DNA from: Liolophura sinensis
Taxonomy: Eukaryota > Mollusca > Polyplacophora > Chitonida > Chitonidae
Direction of reading: 5' to 3'
Assembly: GCF_032854445.1 (NCBI RefSeq)
Contig: NC_088301.1
Coordinates: forward strand, 57,426,512-57,490,511
Length of the DNA stretch: 64,000 nt
Positions within the stretch are counted from its first letter, which is position 1, and each line of letters begins with the position of its first letter. A program made the position numbers and the translations under genes. This document shows, in pieces, positions 26,101 to 61,678 of this stretch. The notes under the pieces were generated by a model. It did no database searches, was not told where the DNA came from, and worked only from the letters and a program-made list of their open reading frames with translations.

Positions 26101-26160
26101 CAGCCTCTCCGACTGTATGTGAGAAGGTTTGTCAGCAACCTCAAATAAATAAGTAAATCA
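26101..26160 (+). mobile_element. Internally deleted SINE family A remnant
   Basis: CTCTCCGACTGTATGTGAGA and AGGTTTGTCAGCAACCT match the family A body. The sequence then jumps directly to CAAATAAATAAGTAAAT, skipping about 100 bp present in full copies. Confidence 0.55.
26144..26149 (+). terminator. Candidate poly(A) signal of the SLC37-like gene
   Basis: The first AATAAA after the stop codon (287 nt downstream) lies in the SINE tail. This suggests, without transcript proof, that a SINE supplies the 3' end. Confidence 0.3.
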
Positions 26161-26879
26161 AAAAGTACAGGATGTATTGAATTGACGTTTTCCTACAAGC
26201 GACCGCTGTGACAGATTTCTCACCGAATCTATTTTTATAATACAGGTATTTGTATCATGTGTTGCAATATAAATGGCTATTGTGTTCTTATGTCAAATTA
26301 TAGTTTTAGTGCATGCTAACTTATTCAATATATGTGATCTACTTTTTATCAGAGGGTTTCTTAAGCATTGTTATTATAAATGTAAGCCCTTTGCTGATCT
26401 TGAGCAGCTGTAAATCTTATGAATATTCAAACCCAACAATTAACAAAATCAAAGTATTTGTCCACACAAATTTTTTTTCTATCTTTACAGATTTTACTCA
26501 CATATGAAAACAGTTGACACCTAACCAGTGAGATTGCAGCCTCATTCTGTGAAAACTTTGTTTCTGGCTTATATATATATATATATATACTTATACATAT
26601 CAAATGTGCGCACACCCACACATTTACATTTGTATACACGTGCTGAGATAATTTAATACAGCAGTGTACTGTGTCCAGATTTGCAAGGCAATGAAAAGTG
26701 GTAGGGAGAGGGGCGCGGAACGCTACAGTAAAAAGTACTCATTAATTGTATCTTTTGGATGCAAGAATGAAGCCTTGTACCTTATCAAATATTGCAAGAT
26801 TTTCGTACGTTGATAATAAAAGATTACCGTAAAGAAGACTTTCTACGTCTAGAATAGTCTCCATAGGTTTGAAAATGTC

Positions 26880-27385
26880 TAATCTGCATGCTGCATACCT
26901 AGGGCACTTGTGACAGAAAAGGTTGTGTAAGCAACCTTTGATTTAAAATCCACCGGCTCAACATGCCGAGTCTTGTGAACGTGTGGTTTTAGCTGGGAAC
27001 AACCCAGACGAAGCTGCGCGTGGATAATTTCAACTTTTCTGTTAGGTCTGTAGTAATATTTTAGAACCTTAAAGTCATCTTTACAAAGTGACCTACAAAA
27101 ATAACGAAATGTACTTATTTGAATATGATAAGGAAGACTGTTCCACACTGGGGAATAGTGGATGGGACAAATGAGTTGGCGAATAAAGATGTTCGGCAAT
27201 GGGGGACTCGCATGCAACAGAAGTATTGTCTTTTTGGCTAGGTGCCTCAGAGATAAGTCGAATCCCATGACATAATGTCTATTTCGTCTGTGTAATTGAC
27301 CGTACAATCCGGAAGGTAAACACAGAGACGGCATCATGAAACAAGACCGGAAGTTTCTACTAAACCACGTAGCTTCGATCATCAA
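26880..27385 (-). pseudogene. LINE C-terminal fragment with putative zinc-knuckle remnant
   Basis: A 168-codon minus-strand frame contains SPVWNSLPYHIQ, then a FKVLKYYYRPNRK segment and IIHAQLRLGCSQLKPHVHKT. These match the end of LINE proteins, after the RT and before the C-terminal C..H..C domain. A frame change then gives NLFCHKCPRYAACRL, like the usual HFLLxCPRY ending. The open frame has no ATG-led gene structure and is broken at its end, so it is a remnant. Confidence 0.65.
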
Positions 27386-28094
27386 ACTCCAGGCAATAAT
27401 ATTATTTTAACTTCTGCCACATTCAAAGAGAGCGCCCTTATATTGCTTTGTAGAGATGTTACCACAAGACAAATGGTAAGAGGTTCATAGCTGTAATTAC
27501 ATGTACTTTATGCTTTTCTCACCACATTGTGTTTTGATGTGGTATTAATTAAGTAATTTGCATACATAATTATGCTACAAGTCAGCAAAAAATTTTATGT
27601 GGGGTTTGTTTTGTTATGGAAGATTTTTACGTTAATGCTTGTATGGCGTCATTTTATATATTCAATGATATACAGTTACCTCTGTTTTGGTGCATATAGT
27701 TACATATACTTTTTTTCTGAAATCATTGCATGGTATTGGTCTTTCGAGGGATTTAACAATAGGTGTTGTCAGTATTTATATTTCGGACCTTTATCCTTTC
27801 TTGTAACATTATATCTCTATACCTACTGAGGTGTATTCAGTGAAACTTACATGTACAGGCTCATGGATTCACTAGCAGGTCTACTTAACTGGATTGTTGT
27901 GGCCTATCTGTGAAGTGATACACAATGTCGATTTGAGCGCTTGTGTGATTTGACTGTGTTCAATAAAAAGGGGGTTTCTAAATATTAATGACTTTTTTGT
28001 TTGCTAATGCGTCAGATATTCCTCTCATTGAGTACCTGGATGTTAATGATAAGTGTTGATCTTGTCCAGTGAGTTCGCTAATTTGGCTTTCTGT

Positions 28095-28200
28095 ACGAGG
28101 TTCGTCAGGTACCTGACAAAACACGATGGTTTCCACAAGACACTCCAGCTCCCTCCAGGCACCATGTTGTCCTTCGGGCTCTTAGGTTCCTTAAGTTTGA
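28095..28200 (+). mobile_element. SINE-like body fragment
   Basis: GTACGAGGTTCGTCAGGTAC, CTGACAAA and CACTCCAGCTCCCTCCA resemble the body preceding the tail at 23357-23490. The tail is missing here. Confidence 0.4.
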
Positions 28201-28504
28201 TGGTAAGACTATCCTAGAACAAATGGGTCTAGGGACTATTGGTTCCCGGTAGCTGTAGGAAGCCACATGCGCTGGGATCAAACAATTGTGAAGCTTAGAA
28301 CAAAATTGATTTTAACGTTATTCCTGGTCAAAGGGGGGGCCTCAGGGCTATAAGCCGGTTGTACGTGGGTTTACTCACACCATCAAATAAGCGAAATGTT
28401 GTTGAGGCGGGCGTAAAACTATAACTCAAAAGAAATAAATCAAAACTACCACAGTTTACACGCGCTCTTCTTGCTAGTATAAAACAATTCCATTCACTTG
28501 TAGC

Positions 28505-29020
28505 AGTTAGTAATGTCGAAACAGACGTTCATATACCGGCCGTCAACCACAATGACCGCCCTATACCAGCCGTCAACCACAATGAGCGTCCTATACCAGC
28601 CGTCAACCACCTTGAGCGTCATATACCAGCCGTCAACAACAATGTGCGTCATATACCAGCCGTCAACCACAAAGAGCGTCATATACCGGCCGTCAAACAC
28701 AATGACCGTCCTATACCAGCCGTCAACCACAATGAGCGTCCTATACCAGCCGTCAACCACAATGAGCGTCATATACCAGCTGTCAACCACAATGAGCGTC
28801 ATATACCAGCCGTCAACAACAATGTGCGTCATATACCAGACGTCAACCACAACGAGCGTTCCAGGTCATTAATCGCAAGGACAATGCCCAAAGCGACGTT
28901 TAACACAAACTACCAAAGAACCAAGAAATTGTATAGCCCTAAAGTGCGAAATAAGTACGGAATGGTGCAAGCAGTCAGCAGTTTTCAATGATGTTGGAAA
29001 GACGCGCAGAATGTAATATG
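28505..29020 (+). repeat. Dispersed repeat Y, expanded copy
   Basis: Homologous to 3725-3945 on both sides of the minisatellite. Left: GTCGAAACAGACGTTCATAT. Right: TTCCAGGTCATTAATCGCAA, TTTAACACAAACTACCAAAG and CAGTCAGCAGTTTTCAATGA. The tandem array sits exactly where the other copy has one unit. Confidence 0.6.
28531..28860 (+). repeat. 30-bp minisatellite, 11 copies
   Basis: Unit ATATACCAGCCGTCAACCAC followed by AATGAGCGTC, 11 in register. Because 30 is a multiple of three and the unit lacks stops, frames stay open on both strands and look like repeat proteins; they are not genes. Variant units (ATATACCGGCC at 28531 and 28681; CAACAACAATGTGCG at 28621 and 28801) mark a duplicated block of 5-6 units. 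Confidence 0.95.
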
Positions 29021-30007
29021 CGACTGAATGAAATCAGTATTGTTATTATTGGAGAAGTTGCCGATGATAAAATATTGTCTCAGTTGCGTTTTTATTGCAA
29101 CTAATTTAACGAGATGAAGATACGGTCATTAGTCGAGGGTTACATAAGGTGGAATCCGACACAGACTGGAGATTCTGGACGCTTTGTCCATCTTTACTTA
29201 GAAGAACATTATACTCGGCGTAAAATTTAAGAAAGTTAGAGTGGAGGCTTTTGATGGAATAATCTTAACACACTAGTTTTTGCAGTAATAACTTATGACC
29301 TTTGAAATCGTCACATAACATGCAGGATCTAACAAATACTACAAAGCGAGATATGCACACGCCATACGCAGGACCTTTCGGTGTATTACTGTCTAAGTAA
29401 GGATAATTTACAATGGTAAAATTGAAAGTATCTCTTTTATTCGTAAAGTCTGCGAGAGTGGAAATCGTTTTGGCCTTTGTGAGATGTTCCTCTATTTTTA
29501 GTGTTTTATAGGTCTGAATCTTCTATTTTCCTAGATGTTATTTTTTTGGAGCGTCCAAGTTGAGGTCAATTCCACAAAGCCATATCTGACTAAAGTTAAA
29601 ATTTAAAATACAACCTGAAAGCTTATTTTTTCGGTTTTAGATTTCAAAATTGTGTACACCTCATCATTATTGTCTTACGCAAATATGCCCAAATTTCAAC
29701 TCCCAGTACCAAAAACTAAGTATTGTGAAAATGTTTATAGTTTGACTAAGTCATAAATGGCTTTGTGGAATCGATCCCTGGTGTTTGGAGATAAAAGCTA
29801 TAGCTGTATTAAGTAACTATGTATGCATAAGAGGGGCAATATGATCACTGAGATGTCCCCCATTTAACGAAGAATTAAGCCACTATAGTAATGGTACTTC
29901 GCGTCCATGTGGATATATAAATTTTAGTTCTGTATATATAGGCCTATATAGGCTGTATAAAAACAGAAAATATCAAACGTTATATGTGCAGCACTACAAG
30001 AATTTAT

Positions 30008-30150
30008 GTTTTATTTATTTATTTGATGTAGGTGTTACACGCCATATATACCCAAGATTTTTTAACTTTCGATGACGGCTGTGTTAATTCGTTAACGCGG
30101 AGTAAACCACCGACCTTCCCATTGCATGGATGTACCTGACAAACCCTTTG
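30008..30150 (-). mobile_element. SINE remnant with the shared tail
   Basis: Read on the plus strand: TTTATTTATTTATTTGATGT, GGTGTTACACGCCATATATA, CCCAAGA, later ACCACCGACCTTCCCA and TACCTGACAAACC. This is the tail plus the GGTxxCCTGACAAA body, as at 23357 and 28095, in reverse. Confidence 0.5.
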
Positions 30151-32492
30151 ACTTGATTCCGCAGCCGAAACAGTGATATCTACACATGTAAAAATAATGA
30201 CTTAAAAATACATCTACGTACTGCATGTGATAGATACGTGTATATATTCACCCCACGTTTGAATTCGCATGTTGCTAGCGCGTGAATATTGGTACATCGT
30301 TAGTGTAAGTTTTTCTATGGCTCACGGAGTCAAACCGAATAAATAGGCAAAACATTCATTTGACTAAAACAATCCCTTGCTGATAAGCATATAGCCAATC
30401 AAAATTGTTGAAACATGCTGGACAAACTTTTTTGTTGAGGAATAAATCCCAAATATAAAGAAAGCTTGAAACCAAATCTGGTGAAATCCCGTTAGCCAAT
30501 AGCCCATCATCTTGGTTTAAAATTGACAAACAGTAAGAAAGACTGAAACAATTTGACTAAATCCCACCCTGTGGTTTTAACTTCGGTTTATGGATTGCCG
30601 ACAACACTCGATGGATAAGGAACAGCATAAACTCAGTATATCTCTCCACTCAGAATAAGATGCATGGGGAAAACATAATTGATCTCTAATTACCAGATGC
30701 CTTCAGCTGTATCTACATGCATTCATATACATGACTCAGTTAAGTTCGTGAAATAAGCCACAATCAGTGGTAACGATGCGACATGTTTCTAAAATAATAG
30801 TTTTTATATTGCAGTGCGAGAAACCTGCATGAAACAACTATATACAAGCCCGCATATTTTCAGTTAAAACATTATTGCAATATTTGAGCAGTTAAGTAAA
30901 GTTTCTCCGTGCGTGTCATGCTTCCAAATAAATCGCTGTATACATGTAAATGTAAGTTTTTTTGTGTTGACACAAAGTTGGGCATATGAAAATCAATGGA
31001 AAGTGTTCGTTTCAGGGTAGGTCTATGTTGACCAATCTAATTGCCAACATTGTAATATTGTTTGCTATCGTGTCTGCAATAGTTCACTAGCTAACTAACG
31101 CAACATTAAGTTTTTAACGTCATACAGACTTGCAGGTCTAATTTACCCAGTTTACACAAGACGAGAATGCATCAATCTCCCTTTTAGATATTTCTCATGC
31201 TTGCATACACGTACATCCGTTTTCAGCATACTGTGATTAAGTTATCCACATTTTGGCACACAAACTTCCATACTTTATAGAACGGTACCTAAAGTCAACA
31301 TAATCTCTGCCGCTATATATACATAGAAAAATGAATTACGACACAGTTATAACAGAAAATATGTACAAAAAAACCTATATAGTTCTGAAAGTGGAGAAGA
31401 TGAAGTTCAGCATTGGAGATAAGACACTGACAGACAATTCACTCCGAGTAGCCATGTTGTAGAAGCCCTTATTAGGTTGGCCAACCACTAGCGATGAAAG
31501 CGTCACGTGATAATTGGCTGCCACTTCAAAAAACCTATTAGCTCTCGTTTGTCAGTGTGGTTTCTCATAGTGGATATTCAGATATCGATGCAATAAATTG
31601 GATTTTACAGTTAGTTTAAGTGTCAAAATTGAACCATTTAGAACCACACATTTATGAGCAAGGAACTGAGAACGCCTGCCAGTGTCACAATGTGTATAGA
31701 TGTTGGACGGAATGCTGCAGTAACTTGTTAGAGTGTGCTGGCAACAAAACTGCTTGGGAAAAGGCGTTGCTTGAAAAAAAATATTGTGACTTTGCATTAT
31801 TTTTCCTTAGCAAAGTCACATTTATTACGAAAGTATCTTCCCAAAATAAGAATGAAAGGATCCGTTATCAATCAGGAGGCCCTGCTATGTTACAGCAAGC
31901 TAGGCCAAATGCATTCGGCCATGCAGGATGAGGGCAAGCAGAACAGCTAAAACACGACGCTTGTATCCACGAGCATAGCCCTGACCGAGAGCCCAACTAA
32001 AAGAAACTTCGGCCGTTTGAACACGGATGGTGTTTGGCTGGGTATCAGGGGTTTTTGTTTGTATTTTCTCATTGTAACATTGTTTAATACCGATGGTACG
32101 GGAGAACTAGGTTTCGTGACGTCACTCTAGACAGCTATAACATGACAAAATGGCGTCACCAAATGAGTAGCTACGTACTGATGATTGTTTGCTATTTATT
32201 TTGTTGATAAGCGGTGTAAAATATTTTACAACATTTCTGTACAACTACTTAATTAATCAATTCAATGTTAGTGACTGACTTTATATTCACTTTAAATACA
32301 TTTCGTACAGGACCTTTCCTAGAATCAACTCATAACAGTAAGTGCATCTATCACCTGCAAGGAAGCCTCAAAAGAGATTTCAAAATGAACGGCGTGTACT
32401 ACATGAAATTATTACTTCCAACGGTGAAAAAGGTTTCCAAAAAGGCTACTGAATACAAAAAGGTTTTCTTCTAATCCTGTATATGGTATCTT

Positions 32493-32762
32493 ATGGTGTC
32501 TTCGCATATGGCAAAGCGAATTCTTGTATGCAACATTATGATGATTTTTTTTATACTGTCCAGGCCCTATTTCGTTTCACGTGCCACCGAATGTGGGGCA
32601 ACAGTAAAATATAAGTCATACACACTCGCGACCGTACCAAAATTTCCTTTCGTCATTGACACGTGTAACACAAGCTTATATGCGAGTGGATATGTTGGAC
32701 GTCCATATTATTGCAAAGAAATAATGCAATTTAGAATACCTTTTTCCTTTTCACACTGTTAA
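32493..32762 (+). CDS. Possible small secreted protein, 89 aa (doubtful)
   Basis: An ATG-led frame with basic residues and a hydrophobic run (RILVCNIMMIFFILS), like a signal peptide, then about 60 residues with four cysteines (ECG, DTC, YYC, SHC) and a stop. No family is recognised. There is no splice or promoter evidence, and frames of this length occur by chance in 64 kb. TCCAGG inside it could instead be a splice acceptor. Confidence 0.15.
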   Translation: MVSSHMAKRILVCNIMMIFFILSRPYFVSRATECGATVKYKSYTLATVPKFPFVIDTCNTSLYASGYVGRPYYCKEIMQFRIPFSFSHC

Positions 32763-34046
32763 AGTATAGCAAAACTTATATACACTTTACTAACAGTGTA
32801 TAGTGTTTGTTACAAAACTTCCTAACATCGAGTTGCAAGAAATAAAATTATTTTTTCGTTTATCAAGGTTATATAATACTGAAACATACACAATATACGG
32901 TGTGAGAAATATAGTTTAGAGAAGTCGATCTGACATTGCAGTATATTTATAAGAAATTAGTGTCGCTCTACGTCAAAACATACCGCCCATTACCCATGCA
33001 GCATGCCACGTGCAGTTGGATATTACGGCACCGGTGGCAATGAAGCCTTCTTTCGAAAATAAGCTTACGGGTTTTAACAACATGACTTAGAAAAAGCATT
33101 CTAACTGCGTTTTCCTCGCAATCATATCAATCTAGAACTTGCGTGTCACTGACGAAAATTTTGGTAGTGACCATGAATTTAGCTGAATATAGGCGACAAG
33201 TTAAAAGAAACGATAGAAAATAGGCATGGCCCAGCATATCGCATTATGTACTGAAAACATTAAGACATCAGATAATGCAAACACTGGATTAATATTACAG
33301 TTGTAGGATCAAAAGGAAGGAAGAGAGAAATAGCATAAATTTGTTACCTTTCCTTGATCGTATATAGACAGCAATGATAGCAATGTAAGGTATGGTTGGA
33401 CAAACCCAATCTAACAGTTTTCAATAAAAAAGGTGTTAATTTAGTAATAAAAAAGGAATTTTAATTTCTATATCACAAGTATATTGCCGTTACCACTTGG
33501 ATGATCTTGGTGAAACAAGGCAGTACTGTGTGCATATAGTTCATATATAAATCCACTGGACAAAACTAAATGAACATTAAGCAGCTTACATTTTAAACAC
33601 CAATTGTCCGAGTGTATACCCCCATCACCGTTAAATGAAAAAACTGTAAATGTAAATATGTTGTATATCCTATAAATACATGCCATGCTTACAGAAGAGT
33701 GGCAGATAATACATTGGCCACATAACGAATTTCGGATCCGGTCTGACTGTATACACAGACAACAAATTTTTTGAGGAAGATATACCAGTTTTATTCCTCG
33801 CCTTGCAAGTTTAATTTTTTTTCCTTTCAAAAAGTTCGCTATGGAACTCAGGCTTTGTGTACATGTTAAAAAAGCATTTTTTTATCAATAAGTACAAACA
33901 CGGTCTTAATGGAAGCCATATAGGCCATAATAGGTCTTGACCTTACTGACCACACTTGATTATTACTTAACCATACGCATTGTCACATATTGTTTAAGAA
34001 TGCTAATCTTCTCAAGATTAATGTTAATCCTTTTCTGATCTCTCTT

Positions 34047-34224
34047 TATAGCTCGACAGAGGTAATACTTATGGATAACAATTCCTGGATTTATTGTGTT
34101 GGTGACGTTTTGATGTAGGTTCTTACATCGTTATCAAACCATATGTAAGAACCTACATCGAAACGTCACCAACACAATAAATCCAGGAATTGTTATCCAT
34201 AAGTAATGCCTCTGTCGATCTATA
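34047..34224. mobile_element. Foldback / MITE-like inverted repeat, 82-bp arms
   Basis: Arms 34047-34128 and 34143-34224 are reverse complements with about 4 mismatches and no gaps, around a 14-base loop (CGTTATCAAACCAT). Arm landmarks: TCGACAGAGG, GGATAACAATTCCTGGATTT, GTGTTGGTGACGTTT and GATGTAGGTTCTTACAT. TCTCTTTATA occurs at 34041-34050 and again at 34257-34266, a possible but offset duplication. No protein is encoded. Confidence 0.8.
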
Positions 34225-34703
34225 CCATCCCAATTCCTAAATGCCTCTGAAAGAAGTCTCTTTATAACTGTTTACAGCGGTCTTGTTTGAACATTTACTT
34301 CAGTATTTGTTGCATGTGACAGTGACCATGCAGTTACTCCCTGAAAAATGCCCATGCATGCATATATATGAATAAAGCCTGATCAAACTCTTTTAATCCA
34401 TTCCTTGATAAACAACGGCAACATGCCGAGACAGTGCAGTCGAAATACAAAGATGTCAATAGATGATTTATTACTTTCCAAGACTATGTAGATGCACGAC
34501 AGTCCCAAAAAGAAATCGGGTATTTGCATGTCTTTTAAATGTGACTCACATGCAGGTGATTAGGCTCATGCTAATTTAGTTGTCTCCGGTATATTCCAGC
34601 TTCTCTCTTCTAAGTAAGACATTGAGTATACTTTCCCTGTCATTGATTTTCGTGTAAGACTCAGGAAGAGGAAGAGACGTTGCTCAATCGGGAAATCAGG
34701 GAT

Positions 34704-34812
<109 letters not shown>

Positions 34813-35207
34813 TACATCCCATGAGTTTTACTATTTACAAAGTGCATATAATACAATCGATCATTTGGATGCTGCATGGTAGCATACAGTAACAAACAAT
34901 GACGGCGCCTACATAATGAACCACTGCAACATGCAATCAAAATTGCACACTTAGCAGAAACAATTAAGCATTGCATGATCAGAAATTGTGAAGAAACGAG
35001 ATTGTGAATAATACGTACATAGGTTGCGTGTACAGACAGTTAACCACACAGACAGGCAGGGTAGGCCTACAGATATATGATTACTGTAACCTCCTGCAAG
35101 AAAGCTTCACTACAAAATGTGAACGAAAAATTTTGTTAATTTTAGTCCAATGTTGCGGGATACATTTTATTTGCTGAATACATGTATGTTGACAGTATAA
35201 ATACATG

Positions 35208-35383
35208 TACGTGCTGGCTTCTTCTCCAGTCCTACGTGGGAAGGTCTTCCAGCGACCTGCGGATGGTCGTGGATTTCCGCCAGGCTCTGCCCGGTTTACT
35301 CTCACCATGCTGCTGGCCGCCGTCGTATAAGTGAAATATTCTTGAGTACAGCGTGAATCACCAATGAAATAAATAAAACCCAT
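35208..35383 (+). mobile_element. SINE family A, 5'-truncated
   Basis: Contains GTGCTGGCTTCTTCTCCAG, CTACGTGGGAAGGTCTTCCA, GACCTGCGGATGGTCGTGG, then GCCGTCGTATAAGTGAAATA, TTCTTGAGTAC and an AAATAAATAAA tail. The tRNA head is missing. Confidence 0.75.
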
Positions 35384-36104
35384 ATATACGTACGTGTCTG
35401 ACTATATATCAGGTATTACGAAACAAAAATTATAGAGGCTGACTTTTTAAAAATCCAACAAGCTTTCTCGAGGCTTGTTGTTGGTGTGGATCAGAAATAG
35501 CTCCAGCCTCTCCCATTTTAATTATTGCCCGACCCTATATGAATGAATTAATGAATGGTTGATTAGGCTACATAGTATAAATAAAAAGCAGTGGCACGGC
35601 ATTAGGCTCACACCTGTGTAATTTGTTTCAATCCGTGTATTCTTGAAATGGTTTGTTCTACACAATTTTCGACAGCATTACTTTGTGCGTGTCTCTGTTT
35701 CATATGTCTGACACGTCCCACATACAAGAGAGTGGGACGGACGTGTGACGTCACGAGAATATGCTCCCCCATGTGATCTGTTGAGCTATTTTCGGACACA
35801 GTCCCGGACTCTGTGGTTCAGTAAAATAGCATAGTCATTTCGACTGGCTTTATAACGACAATCCCACTAGATCGGCCTCCAGAAGGCAAGTGTAGATGTA
35901 TATCAATAGGTGACAGACAAGAACGCTGTAAAACGTTTTGCTAGACCTGGGTAGGTAAAACTGAAACAAGAACTCTGCTCCGTGTTTCCAGTTGATGTCA
36001 TTGGCTGCGCGGGAAAGCCTTCGATTTTTCCCTAGCTTAAGAACATTTACGCCAGAGTCTCTCTCTCTCCCTCTCTCTCGACAGACTCTCACTTAGCTGT
36101 GGCA

Positions 36105-36131
36105 ATGTACCTGATATATCTTGTTTATTAG
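36105..36131 (+). other. Candidate upstream ORF before the reductase start
   Basis: ATG, seven further codons and TAG (27 nt). It lies in the same frame as the reductase start 108 nt later. It matters only if the transcript begins upstream of it, which is unproven. Confidence 0.25.
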
Positions 36132-36239
36132 ATCGTAAACCTATCGTTCTTACTCTTACTTCCCACCATAGGTATCATACTAGGAAGGAGCAAAATTAAG
36201 CGGGCAGGTTCCCCACTGTTGAAGAAGGTCGGCGCCAAA

Positions 36240-61678
<25,439 letters not shown>

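Noticed and set aside
28494-28991. Long open frames on both strands encoding repeats like YQPSTTMSVI
   Set aside because: They follow from a stop-free 30-bp tandem unit; every frame in register stays open, so there is no evidence of a protein.
31620-31931. Cysteine-rich frame of about 100 residues
   Set aside because: It has a non-ATG start, no signal peptide, no cysteine framework I can support and no splice context; chance is likely.
34047-34224. Hammerhead ribozyme or microRNA precursor
   Set aside because: The conserved hammerhead core arrangement is not visible, and 82-bp near-perfect arms are too long for a typical miRNA precursor.
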